The notes: generated from the sequence alone by a model not told the origin. A stretch of DNA of 64,000 nucleotides from Coriobacteriia bacterium (GCA_016938135.1 JAFGVD010000004.1:1-64000), one strand, 5' to 3'; counted from the stretch's first letter, positions 9,326 to 19,942 are shown. Made by a program: numbers and translations.

Positions 9326-11173
9326 ATGACTGATATGACCGAATATGAAGATGAACCTGTCACCGCGACTTCGGATGCGAAGCGCCCTGGCCTATGGGCT
9401 CGATTCCGCACGCTGGATCCGAAGCTCCGCTGGAGCATCGTTGTGCTCACTGCAGTGGTGCTGGTGCTCGGCGCGCTCGTGGGTGTCGATATCCTCCTTT
9501 CAGCGGGCAGAGTGCATCCCGGTGTGCGGGTTGGGACCGTCGCCGTTGGCGGCATGACCCAGTCCGAAGCCGCGATCGCTGTTCGCCAGGGGTTCGAACC
9601 ACTCCTCTCTGAGCCAGCGACGCTGACAGTGGGCGACGCTGAGTGGCCTGTGGATGCACAGCGGGTCGGAGCTACGGTAGAGAGCACTAGGGCCGCCGAG
9701 GCTGCCTACGCCATAGGCAGAGGGGACAGCTTCGGTGCCGTGGTCGGAGACAGGCTCAGCGCATGGTTCGGCGATGCGGTCGTGCCGTTGCCGATCACTG
9801 CGGATGATGCGCTTCTCTCGGCGTTCTTCGACGCTGTGAGCGCGACCGTCGCGCAGCCGGCGGTCGATGCCTCTGTCGTGATAGACGGTACGTCGGTGCG
9901 TCTTGAGCCGTCTGCCACCGGTCTGGACATCGACCGTGAGAGCGCGCGGGAGGATCTTCTCGCGATGTTCGCTTCCGAGACGCGGGTGCTGGTGCTTCAG
10001 CTTGAGCCCAGCCTGCCGCGTATCGACGAGGCCGCCGCTCAGCAGGCGCTGGACGACGCCAGGCTCATGGTGGATGGACCGCTCACGCTGACCTATGAGG
10101 ACAGCGAGTGGACAGTGCCTGCCGAGGATATCGGCGAGTGGATCGCCTTCCGCTCGGAGCCCGAGACGGGGACTCCCACTGCGCAGCTGGTCGCCGTCAT
10201 CGCCTCCGAAGACGTCTCTGCCACCGTTCTGCCGATGGTCGCCGATGTCGGTAAGGTAGCGACGAACGCCTCGTTCAAGGCATCTTCCGGCAAAGTGACG
10301 ATCGTCCCGCACCAGGACGGTCTGGCGGTGGACGCTGCCGACCTGGCTACCGAGCTCACGACGCGTCTGACGTGCGGTGAGCGCACGGTCGAGCTCAAGA
10401 TGCACCGGGTGGAGCCGGAGATCACCACAGAAGATGCCGAGGCAATGGGCATCAAAGACAGGCTGTCCACGTTCACCACTGACTACTCGGCATCCAACCT
10501 GCCGCGCGTCAACAACATACACACGCTGACCGACGCGCTCGACGGTACTTTGCTCGCACCCGGGGAGACGTTCTCGTTCAACGGGACCATCGGTGAGCGG
10601 ACCGCCGAGAAGGGCTATCAGGAAGCCAACGCCATCGTCAACGGCAAGCTTGTTCCCCAGCTCGGTGGTGGTATCTGCCAGGTGGGGACGACCATCTTCA
10701 ACACCGTGTTCTTCTCGGGACTGCCCGTGGTGGAGCGGCACAATCACTCGCAGTACATCAGTCACTATCCCACCGGCCGTGACGCAACCGTCTCGTGGGG
10801 CGGGCCGGACTTCAAGTTCAAAAACGACACCGAGAACTGGGTGCTCATCGCTACCTCATACACCAACTCCACGGTCACCATCAGCCTGTATGGCACGGAT
10901 CAGGGTTATGATGTCAGCTACAAGACGGGCGACTGGACCAACATCACACCGTATGCAGTGCGGGAGATAGAGGACGCCTCGATGACTGAAGGCATGAAGG
11001 TCGTCGAGGAACGCGGCGTGACAGGTCGGACCATAACGGTCACGCGCACCGTCACGAAGGACGGCTCGGTTGTCCGGGAGGATAGCTTCAAGTCCGTCTA
11101 CAGAGGGACCGAAGAAGTCATCCGGGTAGGGACCAAACCCGCAACGTCGTCGACGACGACGTCGACGCCGTAG
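9326..11173 (+). CDS. VanW family protein with peptidoglycan-binding-4-like repeats
   Basis: NIHTLTDALDGTLLAPGETFSFNGTIGERTAEKGYQEANAIVNGKLVPQLGGGICQVGTTIFN is the VanW core. Confidence 0.9.
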   Translation: MTDMTEYEDEPVTATSDAKRPGLWARFRTLDPKLRWSIVVLTAVVLVLGALVGVDILLSAGRVHPGVRVGTVAVGGMTQSEAAIAVRQGFEPLLSEPATLTVGDAEWPVDAQRVGATVESTRAAEAAYAIGRGDSFGAVVGDRLSAWFGDAVVPLPITADDALLSAFFDAVSATVAQPAVDASVVIDGTSVRLEPSATGLDIDRESAREDLLAMFASETRVLVLQLEPSLPRIDEAAAQQALDDARLMVDGPLTLTYEDSEWTVPAEDIGEWIAFRSEPETGTPTAQLVAVIASEDVSATVLPMVADVGKVATNASFKASSGKVTIVPHQDGLAVDAADLATELTTRLTCGERTVELKMHRVEPEITTEDAEAMGIKDRLSTFTTDYSASNLPRVNNIHTLTDALDGTLLAPGETFSFNGTIGERTAEKGYQEANAIVNGKLVPQLGGGICQVGTTIFNTVFFSGLPVVERHNHSQYISHYPTGRDATVSWGGPDFKFKNDTENWVLIATSYTNSTVTISLYGTDQGYDVSYKTGDWTNITPYAVREIEDASMTEGMKVVEERGVTGRTITVTRTVTKDGSVVREDSFKSVYRGTEEVIRVGTKPATSSTTTSTP

Positions 11174-11208
11174 CAAGCGATCCGACTCGATGCAGAAGGG
11201 GGATTTAG

Positions 11209-12513
11209 GTGTTCCAGCCTGAATACGAAGCGATGGAGAGGCAACGGCTGGAGGGGCTTCAGCTCGAACGTCTGAAGACCGCCCTTATTCGCGTGTACGA
11301 GAACGTTCCGATGTATCGCACCAAATACGATGAGGCCGGCTTCGACCCGGCGTCGCTCCAGAGTCTGGCCGACCTCGCGTCTGTGCCCTTCACGATCAAA
11401 GACGACATGCGTGCCTGCTACCCGTACGGGATGTTCGCGGTGCCCATGAAAGACATCGTGAGACTTCACGCCTCATCAGGGACCACAGGACAGGTCACGG
11501 TGGTGGGCTATACCGCGGGGGACATCGACCGTTGGGCCGATCTGATGGCCCGTACGTTTGCGGCCGCTGGGGCTGGTCCGGAGGACATCGTTCAGATCGC
11601 TTACGGCTACGGCCTGTTCACTGGTGGCCTGGGCGCTCACTACGGCTCGGAGCGGCTGGGTTGCTCCACGATCCCCATCTCCGGAGGAAACACCAAACGC
11701 CAGGTGCAGGTCATGAAGGATTTCGGGGTGACCGTCCTTGCAGCGACTCCGTCATACGCGCTGTTGATGGGCGAGACCGCTCTGGAGATGGGCATAGACA
11801 TCCGCGACCTTCCCCTCAAGGCCGGTGTCTTCGGCGCTGAGCCGTGGAGCGAGAACATGCGGCTCCAGCTTGAGGATGTGCTCGGGGTCAAAGCCATCGA
11901 CATCTACGGCCTATCCGAGGTGCTCGGGCCGGGCGTTGCATCAGAGTGTGAGAATCAGCACGGCCTTCATGTGAATGAGGACCACTTCATCGTCGAGATA
12001 GTGGATCCCGCCACGTTGCAGCCTGTCCCGGATGGCGAGACCGGCGAGGTGGTGTTCACCACCATCACCAAAGAGGGTATCCCGGTGATCCGCTACCGGA
12101 CCCGGGACATCTCCCGCATCATCCCCGGCGAGTGCTCCTGCGGGCGCACGTTCCGTCGCATCGAGCGTATCAGCGGTCGTACCGATGACATGCTCATCAT
12201 CCGGGGCGTCAATGTGTTCCCCAGCCAGATCGAGCAGGTGCTCACAGGGATTCCCGGTGTTGCGCCTCACTATCAGGTGGTGCTCACCAAGCGCGGCTCG
12301 CTCGACCACGTGGAGGTCCACGTGGAGGTGGGTGCCGACTTCGCGTTCGATGAGATCAAGGCTCTGGAGCGCCTGCAGAAGCGCGTCAAGGCCGAGATCG
12401 TCTCGGCGCTGGCTATCAGCATCGATGTGAAGCTTGTGGAGCCTAAGTCGATCCAGCGTTCTGAAGGCAAGGCGAAGCGGGTCGTGGACCTGCGAAGCGA
12501 GGGGAGCAAGTAG
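11209..12513 (+). CDS. paaK: Phenylacetate-CoA ligase family (AMP-forming)
   Basis: [62 protein letters not shown]. Confidence 0.92.
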   Translation: MFQPEYEAMERQRLEGLQLERLKTALIRVYENVPMYRTKYDEAGFDPASLQSLADLASVPFTIKDDMRACYPYGMFAVPMKDIVRLHASSGTTGQVTVVGYTAGDIDRWADLMARTFAAAGAGPEDIVQIAYGYGLFTGGLGAHYGSERLGCSTIPISGGNTKRQVQVMKDFGVTVLAATPSYALLMGETALEMGIDIRDLPLKAGVFGAEPWSENMRLQLEDVLGVKAIDIYGLSEVLGPGVASECENQHGLHVNEDHFIVEIVDPATLQPVPDGETGEVVFTTITKEGIPVIRYRTRDISRIIPGECSCGRTFRRIERISGRTDDMLIIRGVNVFPSQIEQVLTGIPGVAPHYQVVLTKRGSLDHVEVHVEVGADFAFDEIKALERLQKRVKAEIVSALAISIDVKLVEPKSIQRSEGKAKRVVDLRSEGSK

Positions 12514-12515
12514 CG

Positions 12516-12959
12516 ATGATCAAGCAACTCTCAGTGTTCCTGGAGAACAACCCCGGCCGCCTGGCTCAGCTGACGCGAGCACTAGGGGACGGTGGCATCA
12601 ACATGCGTGCGCTCATGGTGGCAGACACCGCCGAGTACGGAGTGGTCCGCATCCTGTGTGACGAACCGGATCGCGCGGTAGCGGTTCTAGAGGAGGCCGG
12701 GTTCGGTGTGTCGGTGAGTCAGGTCATCGCCGTAGAGGTGCCCGATCGTCCGGGCGGCCTTGCCGACGTCCTGGAGTCGCTTGATGCCGAAGGACTGAAT
12801 GTGGAGTATGCGTACTGCTTCGTCGAGCCTAAGGGCACCGCTGCGGTGGATATCTTCCGCGTTGACGACCCTGCCAGGGCGCAGCAGGCGCTTGAAGCGA
12901 TCGGAGTGCAGGTGGTCTCGGCTACCGGGCTCTACGCGCCGGACGTCGCTTCGGCCTGA
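12516..12959 (+). CDS. Tandem ACT domain protein
   Basis: MIKQLSVFLENNPGRLAQLTRALGDGGINMRALMVADTAEYGVVR; second ACT repeat VPDRPGGLADVLESLDAEGLNVEY. Confidence 0.9.
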   Translation: MIKQLSVFLENNPGRLAQLTRALGDGGINMRALMVADTAEYGVVRILCDEPDRAVAVLEEAGFGVSVSQVIAVEVPDRPGGLADVLESLDAEGLNVEYAYCFVEPKGTAAVDIFRVDDPARAQQALEAIGVQVVSATGLYAPDVASA

Positions 12960-13780
12960 TCCGCCGCGATCCCCGTCTCGCACGGGTCGTTGGGATGTGC
13001 CGTAGCGGGCGGATCGAGCCTCCGGCTCAGGTCGCACATCGCTTCCGCGTCTTCCGGGAGCGAGAGGACGCGCGCGGTCACGGAAGTGTCCTTTGCCCCG
13101 AGAAGATCCCGGATATTGCCCTGCACCCGGTCGGCGGCTACGTTGGCGCCTTCTTGCGGTGTATGCGGCAATATCAGCATGAACTCGCCGTTACCCAGAT
13201 ACCCCACGTCATCGACCAGTCGTACATCGTTGCGCATGTGGGAGGCGGCCGTTCGCAGCAGGCCGCGCTGACGGCCGGGGCGGAGATCGGCGAACAGCGT
13301 GGGAGACAGGCTCAGCAATACGATAGAGAGCGGTGTGTTGTATCGGCGGAACTCGCTTATGCCGGAACGCAGTGCCTGTCCGCAGAAGACGCTGTTGTAG
13401 ACCTGAGTCGAATCGTCCACCAGGGAGCTGCCCTGTATCCGGGCGAGGAAGTACTTGATGCGCCCGCATACCTCACCACCTACGATGCCGACCACGCCGT
13501 ATGTGACGGTGCGCGTGACGATCATGCCCACGACAGGTGATGTGAGGCCCTGCTCGTTCATCAACGGGATCCGCATGATGACGTACGCCATGGTCGCCAC
13601 CACAGCTGCAGCGAATCCTCCGTTGCGTCCCCAATGAGCCGCAGCGAACAAGACGACGAATATCAGGAACTGGGCGAATACTTCGCGGGGGAGAAACGCG
13701 CTTCCGGGCATGAACATGCTGCCGACGATAACCGCGCCGCCCAGCGCAAGGATGAGCGTTTCGAATCGCGAGTACTTCAC
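12932..13780 (-). CDS. Membrane protein with degenerate GGDEF-like domain
   Basis: N-terminal hydrophobic segments, DDSTQVYNSVFCGQALRSGISEFRRYNTPLSIVLLSL ... YLGNGEFMLILPHT (GNGEF in place of GGDEF). Confidence 0.7.
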   Translation of the reverse strand: MKYSRFETLILALGGAVIVGSMFMPGSAFLPREVFAQFLIFVVLFAAAHWGRNGGFAAAVVATMAYVIMRIPLMNEQGLTSPVVGMIVTRTVTYGVVGIVGGEVCGRIKYFLARIQGSSLVDDSTQVYNSVFCGQALRSGISEFRRYNTPLSIVLLSLSPTLFADLRPGRQRGLLRTAASHMRNDVRLVDDVGYLGNGEFMLILPHTPQEGANVAADRVQGNIRDLLGAKDTSVTARVLSLPEDAEAMCDLSRRLDPPATAHPNDPCETGIAADQAEATSGA

Positions 13781-13811
13781 TTCGGGCCTCCGTTGGTCGC
13801 GCGCAGGTGGA

Positions 13812-14147
13812 CTACCGTGGATGATTTGGACAGGTGACCTGGTCGATCGTCAGGTCCATTTCAAGTTCTGAGTGATCGAGTGGGCAGTACCGCACTTTGT
13901 CTACATCCCGCGCATAAGGTCGAAGATCGTCAAAAGACGCCGGGTCTGCACCTTCATGGTCGGACCGGTACATGGTTATCGCTGTGGAAAGGGTGCGCTG
14001 GTTTGAGAAGCAGGTGGCTTCTGCAGCGCGTTCCGATGAACCGGAGAAGCTGGCGATGGCGATCAAGGCCAGGATGCCGATGAGTAGGGTGACGAACAGC
14101 AGTTCAACGATGGTGAACCCGTCGTCGGTGCCCTCTCTCTTCCGCAT
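13812..14147 (-). CDS. Type IV prepilin/pseudopilin-like protein
   Basis: DDG^FTIVELLFVTLLIGILALIAIASF class III signal peptide; start MRKREG at 14147 (ORF extends to 14165). Confidence 0.8.
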   Translation of the reverse strand: MRKREGTDDGFTIVELLFVTLLIGILALIAIASFSGSSERAAEATCFSNQRTLSTAITMYRSDHEGADPASFDDLRPYARDVDKVRYCPLDHSELEMDLTIDQVTCPNHPR

Positions 14148-14325
14148 ATGTACCATCTGCGGCATCTCCCCCTGATGTGTGATCCGCTTTCAGGCTGCAT
14201 TATAGCTGAACATCATCTTTAGAACCCTTGTTGTTCGTGTTTGTATTCGGTACGCATTCGGTCGTCCCTGGGCGTTAAAACCTCTACAATGCTGAGAGCA
14301 CGTCCGTCGTCGTCCCGGGACCCAC

Positions 14326-15567
14326 ATGTCGCGCACCTCATCATCCGCATATCGCATAGTCGCACTCGTGTTGATTGCTGCGCTGTGTGCGCCACTGCCC
14401 GCATGGGCCTCCGTGGCCAACACCGATATCATCGGAACCGTCGCGGTAGGGGACTCACCTGAGCTTGCAGCCGCAGCGCCCGACCTGGATATCCCTGCGG
14501 GTGTGCTGCGTACCTTCGATGGGCAGGTCTTGTGGTCTCGCAACGATGACGCTGAGCGCGCGATGGCAAGCACCACTAAGATCATGACCGCAGTCGTGGT
14601 ACTGGAGAATGTCGAGAATCTTGACGAGACAATCGTCGTGCCGGCAAAGGCGGTCCGTATCGGCGAATCGGCGGTAGGGATCCAGGCCGGTGAGCAGCTG
14701 ACCATCCGGGAGCTTCTGGCGGCGATGCTCGTGCATTCCGCTAACGAGGCTGCGATGGCGCTGGCGCTCTACACGGGCAAGACGCTGGAGGGTTTTGCGG
14801 AGTTGATGAACGAGAAGGCCGCGTCTTTAGGTCTTGAACACTCCCATTTCGTGAATCCACACGGGCTTGATGAGTCCGGACACTACACAAGCGCGTCGGA
14901 TCTGGCCACTCTGGCCACATACGCCATGAAGGATCCGGTCTTCAGGGAGATGGTGGGTCTCGAACAGACTCGCATTCCCGGGCCGGACGGGCAGCGCACT
15001 ATCGAGACCTCCAACAAGCTGCTGGGGAGTTACGAAGGTGCGACGGGTATCAAGACCGGCTGGACTGACGATGCGGGATACTGTCTGGTGGCGTCCGCCG
15101 AGCGGGACGGAGTCGAGTTGATCGCGGTCGTGCTGGGTGCAACGAGCGAGAGTGAGCGTTTTGCCGAGGCAAAGCGGTTGCTGGACTGGGGGCTTTCTCA
15201 CTACGGGATGCAGGCGGTCTCCTCGGCGGAAAGCAGCGCGGCACTCGTTCCGGTGAGCGACTATCTTGACCGGACGGTCATGGCTGTGGTGGGTGAGTCT
15301 GTCACGTTGCCGGTGTTCGACCTTGAGGGCGAGATGACCTCGAGCGTGGACGTGGTCTCGGCAGTGGACGCCCCCGTCCGGACCGGCGATCGGCTGGGTA
15401 CGCTCAACATCCGGCAGGGGGAGCGACTGCTCGCTCAGGTGCCGTTGCTAGCGGCTGAGGATGTCGCCGAACCCGACGTCTGGGATAGCATCACTATCTG
15501 GGTCACACGTGCGTGGCGAGGGATCTTCGGCGGACAGAGCCAGGCCTCGCCGGTCACTTACATGTAG
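14326..15567 (+). CDS. D-alanyl-D-alanine carboxypeptidase (DacA/DacF family)
   Basis: ASTTKIMTA (SxxK), HSANEAAMAL (SxN), GIKTGWT (KTG). Confidence 0.92.
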   Translation: MSRTSSSAYRIVALVLIAALCAPLPAWASVANTDIIGTVAVGDSPELAAAAPDLDIPAGVLRTFDGQVLWSRNDDAERAMASTTKIMTAVVVLENVENLDETIVVPAKAVRIGESAVGIQAGEQLTIRELLAAMLVHSANEAAMALALYTGKTLEGFAELMNEKAASLGLEHSHFVNPHGLDESGHYTSASDLATLATYAMKDPVFREMVGLEQTRIPGPDGQRTIETSNKLLGSYEGATGIKTGWTDDAGYCLVASAERDGVELIAVVLGATSESERFAEAKRLLDWGLSHYGMQAVSSAESSAALVPVSDYLDRTVMAVVGESVTLPVFDLEGEMTSSVDVVSAVDAPVRTGDRLGTLNIRQGERLLAQVPLLAAEDVAEPDVWDSITIWVTRAWRGIFGGQSQASPVTYM

Positions 15568-15585
15568 GAGCGGACAGGAGGAACG

Positions 15586-16692
15586 ATGAGCGAGGCAAAA
15601 CGCACGCCGTTGTATGAGGAGCACGTCGCTTTGGGTGCGCGCATGGTTGATTTCGCCGGTTGGGATATGCCGGTTCAGTACGCGGGGATCATCGAGGAGC
15701 ACAAAGCGGTTCGCGAGCGGGTGGGCATCTTTGATGTGTCCCACATGGCTGAGTTCCGCTTCTTCGGGTTTGAAGCCAAAGACGCGCTTCAGCGCATCGT
15801 GGCCAATGACCTTGGCAAGATCGACGAGTTGGGTACCGCGGTGTACACAGTGATGTGCGACGCGGACGGTGGCATCATCGACGACCTTATCGTCTACCAC
15901 ACCGGCGACCTGGAGTACCTGATCATCGCAAACGCCTCCAACCGGGAGACCGACTGGGATTGGATCACCTCGCATCTGCCCGAGCAGGGTGTCGAGGCCG
16001 CCGACGAGTCTGACAGGACCGCGCTCATCGCGATCCAGGGGTCGCTCGCGCTGCGCGTGGTGGGGGAGCTTGCGGGTGAAGACTGGGAACCGCCCGCCCG
16101 CTTCTCCATAGCCGAGGCGGTCCTGGACACCATCCCGGCATTGGTGGCCCGCACCGGCTACACCGGAGAGGACGGTGTCGAGGTGCTTTGCCATGCCTCC
16201 CAGGCGGCAGCACTGTGGCGAGCACTGCTCAGTTTCCCCGAGGTGACGCCGTGCGGGCTTGGTGCCCGAGATACGTTGCGGTTGGAGATGGGCTACGCGC
16301 TCTATGGCTCTGACATGGACCGTGGAGTAGATCCCGTCTCGGCAGGTCTTGGCTGGACTCTCGGCCTATCAAAAGGCGAGTTCATCGGCCGGGAAGCGAT
16401 CGTGCGCATCAAAGAAACAGGCCCTCAGAGCAAGCTTGTCGGCATTACGGTTTCTGAAGGCGTTCCCCGGCACGGTTACAGTGTGTTGCACGAGGGCACG
16501 GAGGTGGGTAAGGTGGCAAGCGGCACGTACTCGCCGACGCTGGAGCATGGGATCGCAACGGCGTATGTGCCGGTCAGTCTGGCTTCACCGGGTACGGAGC
16601 TTCAGATCGCGATACGGCGAAAGACCGTTGCGGCTGTTGTGACACGCCCGCCGTTTGTAAAGACAACGTCGTTGAACGCCTCGGCCTCCTAG
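15586..16692 (+). CDS. gcvT: Glycine cleavage system aminomethyltransferase T protein
   Basis: TPLYEEHVALGARMVDFAGWDMPVQYAGI...HKAVRERVGIFDVSHMAE; followed by gcvH. Confidence 0.95.
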   Translation: MSEAKRTPLYEEHVALGARMVDFAGWDMPVQYAGIIEEHKAVRERVGIFDVSHMAEFRFFGFEAKDALQRIVANDLGKIDELGTAVYTVMCDADGGIIDDLIVYHTGDLEYLIIANASNRETDWDWITSHLPEQGVEAADESDRTALIAIQGSLALRVVGELAGEDWEPPARFSIAEAVLDTIPALVARTGYTGEDGVEVLCHASQAAALWRALLSFPEVTPCGLGARDTLRLEMGYALYGSDMDRGVDPVSAGLGWTLGLSKGEFIGREAIVRIKETGPQSKLVGITVSEGVPRHGYSVLHEGTEVGKVASGTYSPTLEHGIATAYVPVSLASPGTELQIAIRRKTVAAVVTRPPFVKTTSLNASAS

Positions 16693-16720
16693 AAGGCGAA
16701 GTGAAAGGAGCGGTTCTGTT

Positions 16721-17104
16721 ATGTATCCCAAGGACCTGAAGTACGATCGCGAGCACGAGTGGGTCAAGGTGGAGGGCGACACCGCCATCCTCGGCATCAG
16801 TCACTTCGCGCAAGACCAGCTGGGCGAGGTCGTCTACGTGGACCTGCCTTCCGTCGGCGACAGCCTGAGCGCCGGCGAGAGCTTCGGCGAGATCGAGTCA
16901 GTGAAGTCCGTGTCCGAGCTGTTCGCGCCGGTGACCGGTGAGATCATCGAGGTCAACGACGGCCTGGGCGACGCGCCCGAGACCGTGAACGAAGACCCGT
17001 ATGGCGAAGGCTGGATGGTCAAGGTCACGATGAGCGACGCCAGTGAGCTGGATGCGCTCATGGATGCTGACAGCTACGAAGCGTTCATCGCCGAGGAAGC
17101 GTAG
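16721..17104 (+). CDS. gcvH: Glycine cleavage system H protein
   Basis: KYDREHEWVKVEGDTAILGISHFAQDQLGEVVYVDLPSVG...ESVKSVSELFAPVTGEI (lipoyl lysine). Confidence 0.96.
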   Translation: MYPKDLKYDREHEWVKVEGDTAILGISHFAQDQLGEVVYVDLPSVGDSLSAGESFGEIESVKSVSELFAPVTGEIIEVNDGLGDAPETVNEDPYGEGWMVKVTMSDASELDALMDADSYEAFIAEEA

Positions 17105-17108
17105 AGGC

Positions 17109-18446
17109 ATGCGCTTCATACCCGTCTCATGTACCGAGCGGGATGAGATGCTCGAAACCGTCGGCGCTCAAAGCGCCGACGCTCTTTTCGACGTCATCCC
17201 CGGAAATGTCCGCTTCAGCGACTCGCTAGACATCGCGGGTGGCATGGGGGAGCTTGAGCTCTCTGCGCACCTCGAAGACCTTGCGGGCCGCAACAAACAC
17301 GCGGGCAACCTGGTGTCGTTTCTCGGCGGTGGCTGCTACGACCACTATGTCCCCGCCATGGTCGATGCGGTGCTCTCCAAACCCGAGTTCTTCACTGCGT
17401 ACACGCCGTATCAGCCCGAGGTGAGCCAGGGAACGCTCCAGGCGATCTACGAGTTCCAGACGATGGTCTGCTCGCTGACCGGAATGGATGTAGCCAACGC
17501 GTCGCTCTACGACGGGGCTACCGCGATGGTGGAGGCCGCCTTGATGGCAGCCCGGGTTAAGAAGCGGCGTTCGTTCGTGGTCGCCGGCACCGTACACCCC
17601 GAGTGGCGAGAGACGCTTGCAACCTACTCCCACGCGGGTTCCTACGAGGTCGTGGAGACCCCCGCGAGCGACGGTACGGTCGATCTGTCCGCACTGGCTG
17701 CGTCTGTAGGTGACAGGACCGCTGCGGTACTCGTGAGCTCGCCCAACTTCTACGGCAATATAGAGGATCTGGCAGCTCTCGCTCGCATCGCACATGATGC
17801 TGGGGCGCTGCTGGTCGTCTCAGCCAATCCGATACTGCTGGGAGTGATCGAGGCGCCCGGCGCATACGGCGCAGACATCGTGGTGGGCGAGGGTCAGCCG
17901 CTTGGAAACGTCATGTCGTTCGGCGGTCCCGGGCTGGGTCTGTTCGCCTGTCGTGAGGAGTTCTTGCGTGCCATGCCCGGGCGCATCGTCGGACGTACGA
18001 ACGACGTCGACGGCCGTCCCGGCTTCGTGCTCACGATGGCAACGCGCGAGCAGCACATCCGTCGCCAGAAAGCGACTTCCAACATCTGCAGCAACCACGC
18101 GCTCAACGCTCTTGCGGCCGGCGTCTATCTGGCATCCGTCGGGGCCGCCGGACTTGCGGGCGTCGGCGCCGCATGTATCTCCAAAGCTCACTTCCTGCAG
18201 GAGAGCCTGCTTGCCACCGGCAAGTTCACGTCCCCGTGGGACGCGCCGTTCGGCAATGAGTTCGCCCTGCGATACGAAGGCGATGTCGCCACGTTGCAGT
18301 CCGCGATGCTGGAGCGCGGCTATCTGGCAGGCCTGGATCTTGCGCGCTTCGATGCATCTGACTCCGGGCTGGTCTTGTTCGCGGTCACCGAGAAGCGCAC
18401 CCGCGTTCAGATGGAGCGCTTTGTACAGGAGGTGACGTCCCTATGA
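17109..18446 (+). CDS. gcvPA: Glycine dehydrogenase (decarboxylating) subunit 1
   Basis: [57 protein letters not shown]. Confidence 0.95.
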   Translation: MRFIPVSCTERDEMLETVGAQSADALFDVIPGNVRFSDSLDIAGGMGELELSAHLEDLAGRNKHAGNLVSFLGGGCYDHYVPAMVDAVLSKPEFFTAYTPYQPEVSQGTLQAIYEFQTMVCSLTGMDVANASLYDGATAMVEAALMAARVKKRRSFVVAGTVHPEWRETLATYSHAGSYEVVETPASDGTVDLSALAASVGDRTAAVLVSSPNFYGNIEDLAALARIAHDAGALLVVSANPILLGVIEAPGAYGADIVVGEGQPLGNVMSFGGPGLGLFACREEFLRAMPGRIVGRTNDVDGRPGFVLTMATREQHIRRQKATSNICSNHALNALAAGVYLASVGAAGLAGVGAACISKAHFLQESLLATGKFTSPWDAPFGNEFALRYEGDVATLQSAMLERGYLAGLDLARFDASDSGLVLFAVTEKRTRVQMERFVQEVTSL

Positions 18447-19924
18447 GCGAGCGACCCGTACGCGAAGCACTCACCGGCCGCGTCATCTTCGAGATAGGCT
18501 CTCCGGACGCACGCTGCGTCGAGCCGCCGGTCCTCGATGTCCCCATGGCCGACGTCTCCACTGCGCTTGGCGGGCAGGCGCGTAGCAGCACGCCGTTGCT
18601 GCCGCAGGTAGCCGAGGTCGATCTTGCTCGCCACTACGCGCATCTTGCCGAGGCGAATTTCGGCGTGGATAACGGGTTCTACCCTCTGGGAAGCTGCACC
18701 ATGAAGTACAACCCCAAGATCAACGAGTGGGCGTGCAGGCTCCCGGGCTTTGCGGGAACGCATCCGTATCAGCCGACAGAGACCGTGCAGGGCGTCATCG
18801 AACTCATGGTGGGATTGCAAGACGCGCTGGCCGAGGTGGCAGGGCTTCCTGCCGTCACGCTGCAGCCTGCTGCGGGTGCGCACGGCGAGCTGACCGGGCT
18901 TATGTGCATCCGGGCATATCACACAGCGAACGGTGACGCGCGCAAGCGGGTCATCATCCCTGATTCTGCCCACGGCACGAACCCCGCCACTGTCGCCATG
19001 TGCGGCTACGAGGTGACGACGGTCCCCAGTGACGAGTCCGGTGGCGTCGACCTCGATGCGCTCAGGTCCGTTCTGGATACTGATGTTGCCGCTCTCATGC
19101 TCACCAACCCCAATACCCTTGGGTTGTTCGACGAGAACATCCTGGCGATTACCGACGCACTGCACTCGGTGGGAGCGCTTGCGTACTACGACGGTGCGAA
19201 CATGAACGCGGTGATGGGCAAGGCTCGCCCCGGGGACATGGGCTTCGACGTGATGCACTACAACCTGCATAAGACGTTCAGCACTCCACATGGCGGCGGC
19301 GGTCCTGGTTCGGGCGCGGTGGCTGTGCGCGACACGCTGGCTGCCTTCCTGCCGGGTCCCATTGCCGTCCGTGCAGAAGACGGCAGCTTCGAGTTCCACA
19401 CCCCGGAGCAGTCGATAGGCCGGGTACGTTCCTTCCACGGCAACGTCGGCGTGCTCGTCCGTGCGTACGCCTACATCCGCGCTCTGGGCGGCGCCGGTCT
19501 TGAGGAGGCTTCCGAGCAGGCGGTTCTCTCGGCGAACTACATGCAAGAGAAGCTCAAGGTCGCCTATGACCTGCCGCAGGACCGCACGTGCATGCATGAG
19601 TTCGTGCTGTCAGGAAAGCGGCTGCGTAAGGAGTACGGCGTTCGTACCCTCGACGTTGCCAAGCGCCTGCTGGATTACGGCTATCATCCGCCGACGATCT
19701 ACTTCCCGTTGATCGTGGAAGAGGCGATGATGATCGAGCCCACAGAGACGGAGGGCAAGGCCACTTTGGACCGGTTCATCGAGGTCATGCTTCGCATCGC
19801 CGAGGAGGCGAAGAACGATCCTGACCTGTTGCACGGGGCCCCGTATGACACGCCGGTGCGTCGCCTCGATGAGGCGGGTGCTGTCAAGAACCTCGACGTT
19901 GTGTGGAGTCCTGAGGAGGTCTAG
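18443..19924 (+). CDS. gcvPB: Glycine dehydrogenase (decarboxylating) subunit 2
   Basis: [54 protein letters not shown] (PLP lysine). Confidence 0.95.
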   Translation: MSERPVREALTGRVIFEIGSPDARCVEPPVLDVPMADVSTALGGQARSSTPLLPQVAEVDLARHYAHLAEANFGVDNGFYPLGSCTMKYNPKINEWACRLPGFAGTHPYQPTETVQGVIELMVGLQDALAEVAGLPAVTLQPAAGAHGELTGLMCIRAYHTANGDARKRVIIPDSAHGTNPATVAMCGYEVTTVPSDESGGVDLDALRSVLDTDVAALMLTNPNTLGLFDENILAITDALHSVGALAYYDGANMNAVMGKARPGDMGFDVMHYNLHKTFSTPHGGGGPGSGAVAVRDTLAAFLPGPIAVRAEDGSFEFHTPEQSIGRVRSFHGNVGVLVRAYAYIRALGGAGLEEASEQAVLSANYMQEKLKVAYDLPQDRTCMHEFVLSGKRLRKEYGVRTLDVAKRLLDYGYHPPTIYFPLIVEEAMMIEPTETEGKATLDRFIEVMLRIAEEAKNDPDLLHGAPYDTPVRRLDEAGAVKNLDVVWSPEEV

Positions 19925-19942
19925 CCCAGCAGGGCGAGTCAT

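Noticed and set aside
10259-10280. SOS-box-like cgaacgcctcgttc inside the VanW gene
   Set aside because: Spacer is 5 nt instead of 4 and it is intragenic.
9500-10765. 421-aa minus-strand ORF antisense to VanW gene
   Set aside because: Low-complexity His/Arg/Gly-rich translation typical of antisense frames in high-GC DNA; the opposite strand encodes a clear VanW protein.
15568-15585. Glycine riboswitch upstream of gcvT
   Set aside because: Only 18 nt separate the carboxypeptidase stop from gcvT; no room for an aptamer.
18407-19597. 396-aa minus-strand ORF over gcvPB
   Set aside because: Antisense to conserved GcvPB; no recognisable domain.
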